In this document: piece by piece, positions 23,541 to 36,084 of the stretch
How the letters are laid out: the number at the start of each line of letters is the position of its first letter
How positions within the stretch are numbered: the first letter of the stretch is position 1
Assembly: GCF_028009165.1 (NCBI RefSeq)
Contig: NC_079241.1
Coordinates: 4,588,001-4,652,000, forward strand
Length of the DNA: 64,000 nt
Direction: 5' to 3'
Origin: Akanthomyces muscarius
Lineage: Eukaryota; Ascomycota; Sordariomycetes; Hypocreales; Cordycipitaceae
The notes under the pieces: model-generated
Database searches by the model: none
Told to the model about the DNA's origin: nothing
The model's input: the letters and a program-made list of their open reading frames with translations, nothing else
Program-made: the position numbers and the translations under genes

Positions 23541-25506
23541 TATGAAATGAGCGGTGCCAGGCACACACAACGTCATCGATCGGCGTTTGGGAGGGGAGAA
23601 ATGCCGGGATGTTTTGTTGGCATTCTGTTTCCAACTTGAAACATCCGGTCGCCGATGATGGGCGATTTTATTTCCTCAAGAAAACGCCGAGACAGCCAGG
23701 CAGATGCCACACTATACAGGGCCGCAAACCATCGGCGTCAGCCATTGCGGTCAAGGCCGCCCGGCCGGCCTTGCGGGGTGTTGAATGCGCTGCAACCCGC
23801 CTGTTCATCTTGCCCTTTTGGTGTCCTTGCGCAAAGACCACCGCGTGTGACCATGTTTCAGAAACAGGGCTTTTTGTAAATGATGATGAACCGTTAGAAG
23901 CAAATTGTAGAGACACGGGTGCGGAATCGTGCCGTAGTCTGCGTCTGCCTCATTTGCTGCTCCCAGCTTGCGCGGCCCAACCTCTCCGGTGAGGCGTGCG
24001 CATTTCTGCACCAATTAAAGCAGCCCATGCCTGTCCGGCTACTGCTCACTGCTGTACTGAGTAGCATCATGACCTTGGGACGCAGGAGGCCTGCCCGCTT
24101 CCGTCTGGTGGCTTGCAGGGCTGGTGGAGGAACTGGCCAGCCCAAAGAGGCAGCTACCCGGCCAGACCAGGATATGGGTTTGATGCAGCATGCAGCATTA
24201 CCAGTTTGCCAGTCTTCCCTCGGCCCTCCCAGGTCGTCGTTCGATTTCATAGGTGGTCAAGTGGTGTGTGGCAGCTTGCTTGCCTGCCAATCTGCTCACA
24301 ACTGTCACCCCGCGCGCACGTTTCATTTTAACCCAGTTCCGGGCGGTGTTCCCTCTTTTACTCATTCTGGGAGAGAATAGACATATATCAGACCAGCATG
24401 ACCAGTCATCTTTTCTTGGTATCAGATGTGTGTGTGTGCCTATGGGATCTTGGCGAGCCGGGGCGAAAATGCTACCTACAACCAAATTCGGACCAGCGTA
24501 GGCTCGGGCGGGAAGAGCAAGAAGAGAGGGGCAGAGCGATCGACGGCCATAAACTTTGTTTTATGTCTTGTTCGGCACAGATGCAACCTCTAGCAGGTCC
24601 AGTGGGCGCTAACTTCTGTACGTGTGTCTGTGCCTGGAAAAGAAGCAAAAAAGAGAAAAAGGCATGCATTGAAAAAAGCAACACGGGAATATCTTGCGAG
24701 GAGGCGTACCCCGCCACAGCGGCTGCATGCAGGCTGTAGACGGACCGGCAAAGACATGGCTTGGCTGTCTCGCGGGGATGACAGGCTCGGACTGGATGAG
24801 GCCCGTCAGGCTGATCCATTTGCAGGCCAGAGACAAAAAGTCCCTTATTCCGCTGTCTCAGAAGCAAGAGGCCAACACGGCAACCAGACAAGCCGACTCA
24901 TTTTCTATACTTCCAAGGCTACACAGACCAGATGTAGACGTCCAAGTGAGACACAGCGGTTACAGGAAGTAACTTTGAGTGAGCGAGAGGATACCAAAGG
25001 TGAAGAAGAAAAAGTAATCAATTTCAGTGCGAGAGTGAGATGTAAATCTCCTATCTACCAACGTCTACACCGAGTGATCAGTGGAACAGGTCTTTGCGCG
25101 AAGAAACTGTGTTGGAAATTTCCGTATTCTATATGTCCCAAGTTGTGTGTATCATGAATGCTTTCTGGTATCGCGTAATGCCTGTGCGCAAGGCCTACCG
25201 AAAAAGGCAGGCTTGCGCAGCAGAATGTCTAATAGTACATGTGTGTAATGTGTAAATCCTCCTCCAAGGGAAAGAAAAAAAAAAGGACCGTGCCGGTTGC
25301 CTCAATGTATTATGCACGCTCTTTGTACAGTCTGCAAGAAAAGGAAAGGGGGGAAGAGATGCAAAAAGCAAACAAGGCTTCGGGCCAGCGAAGGTGGTGC
25401 AAGCAAGGTATTGAAAGAAGAGAAGACAGAGAATGGCTACCCCTAGCCGGAAGGATTGCCCTCGTGACAAGAGATCGAGGATGCGGCTGAGCAAATCGTA
25501 AGATGG

Positions 25507-25540
25507 GCCAGGTAACCAACCTGGCTATATGAATAGCCAG
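25507..25540 (-). repeat. Two overlapping hairpins sharing CCAG/CTGG arms
   Basis: Plus-strand arms GCCAGGT (25507-25513) and ACCTGGC (25519-25525) form one stem. CTGGCTAT (25521-25528) and ATAGCCAG (25533-25540) form another. The stems share bases 25521-25525, so they are mutually exclusive. Confidence 0.85.
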
Positions 25541-25876
25541 ATATTGCCGCCGCGGGCAGCCCTTGCGAAGAACGGGATGGCGCGCCGAGGAACCATTGTC
25601 CGTGGACGTGACGAGAGGGGAAAGTGCCATGCCACGTCGTGGAGGGGGGGCCTTCGAGGGCAGATGACCAAGTATGCAGGACGAGGCAGGGCGAGGCGCC
25701 TGCAGCCAACAGGGGAGGGGTTGTTGATGCCGTACAGCAGCCAGGCTGAAGGCTTGCATGTCTGCCTGCAGGCGAGGCCCCGCAGATGCAGTGGCCGAGT
25801 CGAGGGCTGATCAAGCCACCAAACGTGCAGTGGTGGTGTTTGTCAATATGCAAGAGGTGTTGTCATAGGCGTTGTT

Positions 25877-25900
25877 ATGGATTTCCGAGTAGAAATCCAT
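25877..25900 (-). repeat. Perfect 9-bp hairpin containing an ATG
   Basis: ATGGATTTC (25877-25885) and GAAATCCAT (25892-25900) are exact reverse complements around a 6-nt loop. Read on the minus strand the structure begins with the ATG of a 29-codon frame ending at 25811. Confidence 0.85.
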
Positions 25901-25964
25901 GGTTGTGATTATCCGAAGCGTAGCCGAGTCGTATCGAGGTGTTTGGAAGCCCATCGACAGCCGT

Positions 25965-26075
25965 TTACTTTGGCAGAGGAGGCAGAGGGCGGCTGGGAGG
26001 GGGCCCCGGGCAGGGAGGAAGATGAGACGGACGCTGAGCAGGCATGTTGCAAGGAAGCTCGTGGCAGATCGACAT
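25965..26075 (-). other. 36-codon proline-rich small ORF
   Basis: ATG at 26075, TAA at 25965-25967. The predicted peptide is very proline rich in its second half, with a few cysteines near the start. It lies in the candidate minus-strand transcript, upstream of the 29-codon frame. It may be an upstream ORF, a micropeptide or chance. Confidence 0.2.
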
Positions 26076-28119
26076 TTAAATGAAGATGTGGTGTTGTGGT
26101 GGTGGTTTGGTTGCGAACGGCTCGGTTTCGAGGTTCGCTGGTGGTGACGGTTGTGTAAGTAGCAGAGTACTTGGACGTGGTAGCGCTAGTCAAGTGTTGC
26201 AGACAGTGCTGTTGTGTGCGAACAAGATTGCGAGTAGCAGTAGTAGTTTCTTTGAGGTGCTCGTCGAAGTTGTTGTATCGTGAACAGAAAAGCGGATGTT
26301 GAAGGATGGTGGGAGAGGGAAGCTTTATGTATTCACAAAGGCCGCGAGGTGAGCACAAGGACCAAAGGGCAAAAAAAGGCAGGGCCAAGGCAGTGAGCGG
26401 CGGTCTGACAGGGGAGGGGGGGAGGGGGGGTGTAGAGGGTGCACAGAGGGTGTGCACTGTTGCTGTACGCAGGCAGTCCGGACACTCAGCACGGTGGGCA
26501 GAAGTGGTGCGGAATGACGGAGTGGGTTGCACGTCCTTTTGGTCTTTCTTGGGGCGGCCGGCACAACACCTGCGGACGCCCTACCAGTCAGACGGTGCCC
26601 TGTATTCGTACCTCACAGCAGACAGCCGGTACACCGTTTGCAAGTACCTTTTTCCCTCCCAGACCGCTCCCCGAGAAAGGGGGTGCGTACAGGGGCTACA
26701 GGGGCTACAGGGGGGCGTACACCATCATTTATTTACCAGCAATGGCACCTGGCGCGCGCCCGATGGGGCTCAGCAAACACCCCCATCGCTATTCGCCAGG
26801 CCTTATTTCATCATGGGAGACGGAGTAATAAAACGACCAAAACGATGCTGCTTGTGCGACGTCCTCATCAGTACCAGTACCGCATCCAAGTTACGGGTAC
26901 GGTCAAATCTAGGGCTGCCTTCGGGAGACGAAGCCTCTGCCGTGCCAGCCGCATCGTTGCCGTGCCCGTAGCCTATGCCACGCATTACCATGGGACAGGT
27001 GATAGTTTTGTGCTATAGGCACCTTGTCGTACCACCTGCCAATAAATTAGTTGCCTATGCTCTCATTTCACCACCGGAATAGCAGAGCTGTATTGCCTGG
27101 CGTGCCTGGTACTCGTGCGACTGACTTGTCCGTCAAGTATTGCCTGCCTGGCGGACTATTAGCTGTAACAGGCTCCCAGCTCGTAAACTGTCCCTGTCTC
27201 CGGGGCCCGACAGCCCAGAGTCACTGTGACGCAGTGCTCGGAGGCAGTGGGGCGTAGGAGGAAATTGAAACAGGCGCTATCCCCACTGAGTCCACCACCC
27301 CTTGGAGAAGCAAAAGACGGAAGAGGCAAGAGGGCAAGAAGAAACGAGGCCAGCGCCGGGCGGCAAGCGGGTGCACAGGAAAAGAAAATTCATTCTCAAT
27401 ATTGCTAGTCTAGTACGGCAAGAAGAAGAAAAGGAAAAAGAAGAAAAACTTCAATAATCGTGCCGGCAGGCTGATTGTACCTGCGCCATCGCGAGGTCCC
27501 GCGCTGGCCGCGGCTTGCACCCGGGCCGCACCTTATTCCTCTGCACCAGTAATTTCGCTTGCTACAGCGCCTTGGCCTACTGATTTATGGTGCTCTGTCA
27601 CACAGAGCGCCTGCAGCCAGCCAAAATCATACTATGGCGCCTCATCTCCAAGACATCTCAGCCCACGTCCTTGCTGCGCTGAAAGCAATAAATTATAAGC
27701 CACCGAAATAAGGAAGCATCAATCACAGCAGGTCGGAGCAATAAAGACTTCATCGTACGAGTGGCAGGAAAGAAGAAGAAAAGAAAGAGCCAAACAGAGA
27801 CAACGCGAGATCGGAGCAGCAGCTGCATCATCTCGTTGCCCATCAAACGCCCACGTGACCCAAGTTCCCTTTCACGCAAACACAGCCGAACAAGAAACAG
27901 CCAACACACCAAAAAAGGCACAGGCGTTCTTTGCATTGTATATTGTATCAGAGCCTGTTTGCTCTTCTCTTGCCTTGTCCCATCGATACGGATATTCTCC
28001 GCCCATCTCGCTCGGCCGTGTTCCGTCCGGACATGCCGCGTCGCAAATATCCAAGACAAACCACCACAACCTTCAGCCCCCAGCCGCCCTGGCCGCCACA
28101 GCCGGACTTAACAAACAAC

Positions 28120-28145
28120 AAAAAAAAAAAAAAAAAAAAAAAAAA
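28120..28145. repeat. Homopolymer A(26) tract
   Basis: 26 uninterrupted A residues within the gene-free region, preceded by acaaacaac and followed by ggtacc. I see no processed-gene sequence upstream of it. Confidence 0.95.
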
Positions 28146-31100
28146 GGTACCAGCAGTGTCTGGGAGAGGAGGGGGGGCCCCCAAGACTGGCGTTGCATTG
28201 ATGTGCGAGATCGCGATACGACTCCCCTTGTCCTCAGTTGACTAACACGAATTTTAGCAGGCATTGTCAAAGGCTCGGCAGCTTGGGCTCGGGCCACGCC
28301 TTGGAGCGTCGGCTGTAGCAAGGAGAGCCCCCCGTCCCGGACACACAAACACACAGAGAGCAAAGCGTTACGCCCCAGAAAAACTACCAACAAGAACCAG
28401 CCCAAGGCGGCTTAGACTCAGGCACCAGCGGGTTCGCACAGCCCGTCCAAACTCTTGAAGCCGTTCTCCATTCCCAAACGAGAGCAAGCTTTACGTCTAA
28501 AAGACGTCCAAACGAGGCCTTGAAAGGAGGCATGTAGACCCGCTGGCAAAGCAACCAGATTGGGACAGCGGGGGAGGACCAAGCCCACGAACACCAGGCT
28601 CCAGCCTCCTGGTCACTCATCATCTCACCTCCAGGGAACTCCAAGGGAAAGGGGGCAGTACCCGATTTACATCACTCATTGCATCAAAGCCAGTGGATGA
28701 AATCCCAAACTTCTGGGTAGACCTGCCTTGCTTGTACTGAGTAATTGCGCCGCAAGTGGAAACCATAGAATAGACCCCCTTGCCAACACGCGAGTAGTTT
28801 GATTGCCAGTCCACTTTGAAGCTTCTCTCCCCACTCTATGGAAGCCCCGTGGAAGGAATTTTCTCTCTCTTGAGAGGTTTCCAGCAATCCGGGCCAGGAC
28901 CCCGCCACTGGGGATCTGGCCCAACCTGACGCAGCTAAATGGGCGTTCGTCTACTACCAGTAGGCCTTGCCAGAGGAGACAGGCGGCGGACGACCAAAGG
29001 AAAAAAAGGGAGGAAAAAGAAAGAGACCCTTGTGGGGGAGACGGTAATTTGCCTTGCGGCGGGACTGTGGGCTGCGCGACTCCCGCCCTGGTAATCAACA
29101 ATAAGCTCATTGAATAAGGGTGCTCTCTTTGAGTGCTCGCATGAGTCGGTGAGGAATCGCCAACGGATACGCAATTGCTGAACCATTCTAGCCTCCGTAT
29201 ACGGAGCCTGCAATCTCAACATGCGAGGCTGCCTAGCTCTGAGAGTACACGAGAGCCTCGGCGGAAGAAAACGCGGCAGTCGTTGCACTGATGATTGTAG
29301 TCTCAACAGGCATGACGGTGATTTTCGTCCGCCATACCAAAGGACGCGCCCTAGACAAATAGCTGTAACTGATATAATCATTCATGGCAGGGCCAAAACG
29401 CCATCACTTCTTTTTTCTTTTGACTCACCCTGTGTGGACTTTCTTTTTCCAACGTCCGTGTTTAGCCCGAGGATCTACGCGACTATGACAGTCGAAAAGG
29501 CCGAGTCACCACCCAGGCCTTGACTGGCAAAATGGTGGTCGCTTGGATGCCCCAAAAAAAGCAGGTACTTGCGCTCTGAAAAAAGGAATTTACCTGCACA
29601 GCACATCACCGCCCTGAACTAGCGTCGAAAATAATGTCAATCATGTGGCTCCATGGAGCCTGGCCAGGACCAGTTTCGGCTCTCATGGCCTTGATCTGAA
29701 GCAGCCAGCGAGTTGGTTTCGCCAGGGCCCCCCCTGCCCCCGGGCAGGACCCTAATAATCCCTGCGCAGCTGGGCCAAAAAAAAAAGCGACGAACTTGAG
29801 GGCGCCCGGCGCGAGCACTAGCTGACCGCTGGAAGGAAACTACCAGTAAGTAAGTGGTGGCAGCTAATTACGGGCTAGTTGGTCTAGTGAGAGCAAAGGA
29901 TTGCCGATGACGCAGGAGGCAGCCTTATGCTTATGATTTACTTGTATCCCCAGTTTCTTTGTTTACTCAGTGAAGCACGCCGAATACAAGGCGACACAGC
30001 TGCGAGAGAAGCGAGTAGCAAGTGTTTGAAAAACAAAAATGAAAAGAGAAGAAGAAGAGGCCAAAGCTGAAACATGCGATCGACATTGGTGAACTGCTTT
30101 CACAAAGCCAATATGAAGATGTGCATCTCGCTTAGCGACCGCAGAATGTATGTTTTTGTCATGGTGTCTTACATCAAGACCCGTTGACCCGGTCAGCTGG
30201 AAGCGTGTCTCTAGAGGTCGGCAAGCATATGATGTGTCAACCAGATGCCCGGGACGCAATGGATTTCCCGAGAGATTGCGGGGCGGGATGTTGCAACTCC
30301 TTTTTGCCCTTTTGCTCCAATCTCCACTGGAATCAAAAACCTGACGGCTTGCTAGCCATTCTTTCAAGAGCAATTTCAATCTTGGTCGGCAGTTCTAGTC
30401 CCGTAATGCAGCGGTGCATGCAGTGACAACCTCGTATCACCTCTGTGTGTAAAGGAGTGACATCTCAACAGCATAATGCTCCGCTCGCCTGGCGGACAGG
30501 GACGAAAGATGTCTTTGTCAGTGCTGACATGTTTGCGTCAGAATCGTACCAAAAGAAACCAAGAAAAATGCTTTATCATTTGCGGGATACGCCGAACGAG
30601 ATGCAACCCCGTCCAGTGAAGTCGCCGTTGAGCTTACCATTGTTCATGCGACTCTAGTAAGCCGCCGAGCCCAACTAGTTCCCAGCGCAAAGCACCACTG
30701 GGGTTGGCAACAGAGCATTTAGAGTTTTCTTGACTCTGTCCTGTTACCCCAAGCAAGATGAAACACGGGTCGCCAACCGTCGGTCATTGTGCAAACCCGT
30801 CCAACGGGCGTCAGTGCGACGTGAGCCGCTTTTCCGGCGCGCACGAGTGTCCCGCTACACAAACCTGGAATCCAAACGGCTTTCCCGTCCGTAGTTCTTT
30901 TTTCTTTTCCCTTTTTCAAGCGGGGTGTGCTGAGAATTAAAGTTGCCGGCTGGTCGGTGCATAACGAAAGCCGGAAGTTTCGGACTGGGAGATTACTGGA
31001 CGCAAAGGAAGTTTCCAAGCATTGCCTGCAGTTTTCGTGTAAGCTAGCTCCGGCCGACAGCCTGTCGGCAATCCACCACCGCATGTCGACGACAATATCC

Positions 31101-32716
31101 ATAGGGCAGACAGGTGCGATTGCCTGTAAGAAAACAGCGCGGTCACCGCGCCCAAACCAACATCACTTACATGATGCATGCAGCCTTGTTAATCCAACAC
31201 CTCTCTAGTTAGCCTTCCTGTCAGCCTATATTCTTTTATCCCCTCACGGCGCGTCATCATGGGGCCCGTACATACATGCAGATAGCAGGAGCCGACCCTG
31301 GCTTGCCATTCTGACACGCATCAGCGCCCAACCGTGTGCCATGTGGCCTCGTCGTCGCCAGGCTCAGCTAGCCAACCAAACTAACTAACACGAGAGCCCG
31401 CGAGCCACCCCCTAGCCACGTACGTGGCCAGCCTTACCGCCAGCTTCGGGGGCTTGTTTTCAATGGAGCCGTACCGGCATAATCGCGAATGACACCATTT
31501 CGTTCAAAGTTCATCAGTGCGGCCGGGCGGGCGCACCAGCGTGCAAGCAGCACCCAACTCTGCCTCGGATGTAAATCGGGCTCGCTCGTCTTGTGTCGAG
31601 ACTTGCTGGGCACCGACATTTCTCGCAATGCCTTTGTTTGTCAAGACGAGCACTTTGCGCTGTTACTAGCCGTTTGCCAAATCCTGCTCGCTGCAAAGCA
31701 CAATGCTTTGCATTCCCACTTGCAGCAGTGCGAGGCGGAATAGTAACAGCACTTTACAGAGCATGCATCAACAGCTTCTCAGTGACATCCATCTCGGGTA
31801 TCAATCCATGCACACGCCCCCCTTGTCTGCCATGCTGGTCACCCCAGTTGGCCGGCTCTCTTTTGATTCGCTGGCAGTGTGCGGTGTTTGCTGGTGCGGT
31901 GACTCACAGTTGATTTTCTCTTCTCCTGCCTACCTCTGGGGATGATTGCACAGATGAGCCTTTTTGATCGAACAAGCGAAGCGTCACGAGGCATCACGAA
32001 ATGGAGCCCGCCATACACCGACATGCCATCTTCGGTGCCCAACAAAAAAACTTTAATAGACTTGCCAGCGGGCGGTGAAGTGTAGCACATGACGGTCAGT
32101 CACTGCCAATCACCAGCGACCAGTAGGTCTTGTCGTCCAGCTTTCCACAGATCCGGCAACATGGCTGGGCTTCTAGAAGGTCTGCGGCGGCCTTCTTTTC
32201 TGGCCGCCCTTGTTAAGCTGCGTTGCATTGCAGGTGCACCAGTAAGCAGCTCTCGGCTCCCCAACGTGTTTCCTGTCGGGGAAGGGGGGCGTGTATCGTT
32301 GAGATGGCAGCCCGCAAAAAAACGCATCGCGTGGGCAGCGGCTCTTGCGGCCAGAAATAACACATCATCAAAACCACCCCGGCGACAATGACGCACGAAT
32401 ACGAAATAGGGCGGCAGGGCCTGTCGAAATGGCAGGACCCCCGGGCCTGCTATACTGGTACAGCCTTCACCTGTGCTAATTACGTTACTGGTAGCTTGAA
32501 AGTGCTATTTTCGGAGCATCGGTAATTTACTTACAAAATTACCGTCTTAGCACGCTCCTGCTATTGTCTGGCATACATCACAAAAGTTGGCGCCAAGCGT
32601 ACAACGATGCTCCTGTAACGCCCGGGTTACACACAATTATTTCCTTCTTTCATTATTACTATTATGATCCTAATCATGCCCTCGGCTGTTCCGTCAATAG
32701 CGCCCAGCCACGGCGA

Positions 32717-32747
32717 AATGCAATCTCGTTGCCGGCGAGATTGCATT
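32717..32747. repeat. Perfect 12-bp stem, 7-nt loop inverted repeat
   Basis: AATGCAATCTCG (32717-32728) and CGAGATTGCATT (32736-32747) are exact reverse complements around ttgccgg. It lies far from any recognised gene. Confidence 0.9.
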
Positions 32748-35700
32748 GACCATTTACTGGTGCTAGTGTTGTGCATGCTTGGCCGTCCTCGAGCTGATGC
32801 CGACGATATTTGCTTTTTGCATATTGACACTTATTTGTGCATCTTCATCGCCACCTCCCACTTCGCCAATTTACACCAATGAAGCGCTGCGCCTCAGCCC
32901 ATCTCTCTGCCTGATGTTGACCCCTGGTTCGTGGCTGTACCTGGCCCGGGTTGCCTGGCGTTGCTGGCTTGAGGCCCCTACCACGCGGAGCTGAAAAGGA
33001 TGATGAGCGCCCAGGATGCTTGATGAGATTCATCAACAAGGACTACTGAGTACGTACGCCGCAGCCTGCAGCTTGGACCAGCCATCCATCGCATCTTCTT
33101 TCAGCGAGCTCGGGCCAATACTCGCATTGGCTTGGGGGCCAGGCCAGCCACGCTATTTCGGAGTTTTATCGTCTCATCACGGCGAGTGCCCACGCCCTCG
33201 TGGCGGTTTCTGTGCCTCCTTCTCCTTCATGATTCGTAATAACCCGCTTCGCCACGTAGACGTGAGTAAAAGGACAAACTGTTTTACGACGTTGCCAGAG
33301 GCCCTGTTACGGGGGCGCGGGCGAATCGCGACGGCCCTGCTGGCCCCTTGCTCCTCACTTCGTCTAATCTACCAGTAGCCTTGCAAAGGAGAAACGTGAC
33401 CAGGTGAGCGTCTTGAGCACCGAAAATCAAAAGAGGGCTCTTGCAACGGCAAACGGGAAATTGCAAGGCAACAGCTCTTCCCCAGACTAGGCCTTCTAGT
33501 AAAGCGAGAACAGACCTAAATCGCCTGATGAGCCGCGAACGGACCCTCAGGTGCCAAGCTGGCGTTGGATAGCCGTCGCTGTTCTTGTTTGCCATGAGAC
33601 TCCGTGTCGTGTGAGGCCGCGCGTGTACTAACAAACAAATCATCGGCGTCATAATAATCGAGGCCAGAGCGGACGACACAACAAACCCGCGCATTGTTTG
33701 CGCCGGTTGCGCGGCCGTGGCGAGCATTGAGGTTTCCGGCTTCTTGCTATCCGCCGCTCTTGGACTCGGCCAGTCTCGACTTACGAGATAATGACAAAGG
33801 CAGCCCTTGACCACTAGCTCCCTCCAAATCGTAGCATGATCGTCCAATTAGCTCGCTTATCACTGGTGCGCCTCCCGCGCATAGCTCTTTGCAGATGGCC
33901 AAAAGACAACCCATGACAAGCCACGATGGTGCCAAAGTGCCAACTTGATAAAGAAGCGTGGGTTACATCACGTACGGATGCGCACGTTTCGTGTCTCGGC
34001 GGTGGCTCGGCTTGGCATGGGCTCGGTTTGTGGGAAATGTTTGGGCCATGATGTTTCTCCGTGCGAAAGGCAGACACGCAATGTCTGAAGAGTGTCCCCT
34101 GCCGCACGTCCGAGCCGATAAAAGAAAAAGCCAGCCGTGCCGCTCTGCCCACAACCCAAGCCCGGTCCCGCCCAGCCTCGGGCACCGCCCGTGAGACACT
34201 CCGGCACACATATGCGCCCCGGCGGTGCCGATTCGACTAGCGACCTGTCGTTTGTGCCCATGCTGTTTCACTCAGCTGAGAAGCAGGCAAGGCGATGGTA
34301 AGCATAATGCAACCCAAATAGTCCTGCGCTGCTTTGCTGTACAGGGTGTGCCTGATGAGCCGGTGACGACGGCAGCAAAAAGATCTTGGCCGGTCCGGGG
34401 TCCTACTTTCAATACCAATAGACATGTTCACGCTTTTGTGTTTCATTGTCGGACAAGAGTAAGCGGGCTTGCCACGTCGCGCCGCGCCCTCTAGGCAAGC
34501 CACCAACACTGACCATTGTTTCGTCGGGAGGGGGGTTTTGGGGCGACAAGTGCCAGGAACGAGCCAAGATTGGTTTTTAGATTCGGAATAATTGTTTGCA
34601 TTGCCCTGGCCGCGGACTTTAACCGGCTACCTAGGGATACCACCTTGTGCAAGGCACCACGGCTCCGCTGTCTAACACGCTATCCCATGCAATGGCACCC
34701 TGCTAGCAAGACACCGTGACACCTTTGGCCAAGGCAATCGTGGTGAGGCGCAGCCTGCGCAAAGAGCAAACTTGTTGAGTCTGCCTGGAGCGGCCTTTGG
34801 CCCGAAAGTCACATCACGGCGGGCCCCAAAGCGTCCGCCTCAATACGGGCATATGGCTGAATGGAATGGCGCAACGAGGCGTTTTGGAAGGAGGACGGCG
34901 TCGCTGCTGTTCCCACGTGGATGCCAGGGGTTGGTACTTGCATCCTGCGCCCGTCAATCACTCGTGCGGCGCGATTGCTGCTGCACGCTACGGCTGAGGC
35001 GTCGTTCTGACAGCCCCAGCCAGCCTCATCCCATCAGCCTTTCCCCCGTCTGGCGATGGCGCAGGGGTAAATACGGGGTGGTGTTGCTTGGATTGGTCAG
35101 GTACGGCTGAGCGATGAAGATAATTCTAGACCTTCTGAGCGGGCATCGCGACACAAATAGTTGGGCTTGCGAGAAAAAGTCCGCGGCATGAAGTTGCAAC
35201 TAATAGTTCACGTACGCCACGGGCAATGACTGTCTGCCAATGCTGGCTGAGACAAATGTGTACATGGCAGAGGGGGTGGAGCGAAGGCCTTTTTTTGCCA
35301 ATAGTACTCCGTATCCGTACCGACTTGGAAAAGCTTCCAGTACCACCACACACTCGTATGATTACTCAATTACCTGGGCTGGGTTGCGTGCAAGGCATCC
35401 TCGCATCGCAGCTGATGCCTACAGATCGGCCATTCTGTGGTCTGATGTGGAAGACGGCAGGCATGCTTATCAGGCGGGCCAAAAGCAAAGTTGGTTTGAG
35501 CGACGTGGCGCTCCGGGGTGGCTTGTCGTTTTGCTCATAGATATCCCCGGCCACACCTCCGCAATTAACAAGACTGCATTAAGATACAGCAGGTCGATCC
35601 CTCAAAACTCTCCGGACGCCAAGTTATGCTCTGGCCCGGTTTGCTCCTGGGCTTCAGGCGCTGCTTGGTGCTTGCAAGGGGCTGGACAAAGGAGAAGGAG

Positions 35701-36084
35701 GAGCGGTTGGCGCGGGTTTCCGGGCACCCTTGTTGGTGGCGTGCCTTGTGATCACGAGTGGGCATATGAAATGGAGAAACATTGAAATGATATCAGATTT
35801 ATAACATGCATTTGGCTGACACGTCATGCAGCACAAAGTCAATTTACATGTAGCGTCGCGTAACGGCTTGGGGGTGGTACTTTGGTAGCAAGTACCTTTT
35901 CGGCCTCCATGTCGACGTAAATATTCTCTGTGAGAATTGAGGTGGAATACCGATAGACAGACTTCATGATCTGCAAACGTGGGCTGTGAATGACAGTTGA
36001 AAAGGAAAAATAAATGCAAAAGGCCACGTATCAGCATATCAGTCGTACGATGCCGTGTAAGAAAGCTGCTGATGCAGCATTGTG

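Larger units (their letters stand above)
25200..26340 (-). ncRNA. Candidate non-coding or leader transcript (hypothetical)
   Basis: On the minus strand a TATA-like word (attcacaaag complement region, about 26322-26336, reading GAATACATAAAGC) is followed by CT-rich sequence and then a long A/C-rich stretch (ACAACAACTTCGACGAGC and onward) typical of fungal 5' leaders. About 1.1 kb downstream contains only small frames: 36 codons (25965-26075) and 29 codons (25811-25900). Three perfect hairpins lie inside. No larger coding frame follows on this strand. This could be a long non-coding RNA, or the leader of an intron-rich gene I failed to recognise. Purely inferred from composition; ends are approximate. 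Confidence 0.22.
21599..36084. other. 14.5-kb region without a convincing protein gene
   Basis: Frames on both strands are short, many begin without ATG, and none shows a recognisable domain or a consistent exon chain. Base composition looks like the flanks rather than the AT-rich product of repeat-induced point mutation, and no transposase, integrase or reverse transcriptase motif was seen. The region carries perfect hairpins, a 26-nt A tract, repeated TACT-type palindromic words, a 9-bp tandem repeat (aggggctac, 26691-26708) and G-rich patches such as 26411-26430. Both flanking genes point inward, so it cannot simply be one long promoter for either of them. The largest ATG-started frame, 35240-35785 plus, 181 codons, has no motif. 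Confidence 0.55.

Noticed and set aside
25909..26532. 207-codon minus frame as a protein gene
   Set aside because: Its composition (Thr, Pro, Ser rich from A/C- and CT-rich DNA) looks like leader or promoter sequence, and it has no domain.
28120..28145. A(26) tract as the tail of a retroposed gene
   Set aside because: No intronless gene copy or recognisable target duplication was seen next to it.
29870..29910. tRNA-like A box (ttggtctagtgagagc)
   Set aside because: No matching B box (GTTCGANNC) at the right distance and no cloverleaf could be drawn.
33284..33847. 187-codon minus frame
   Set aside because: It does not begin with ATG; after the first Met no domain or conserved pattern is visible.
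35240..35785. 181-codon plus frame in the gene-poor region
   Set aside because: It starts with ATG but shows no motif, signal peptide or exon partners; a frame this long can arise by chance in GC-rich DNA.
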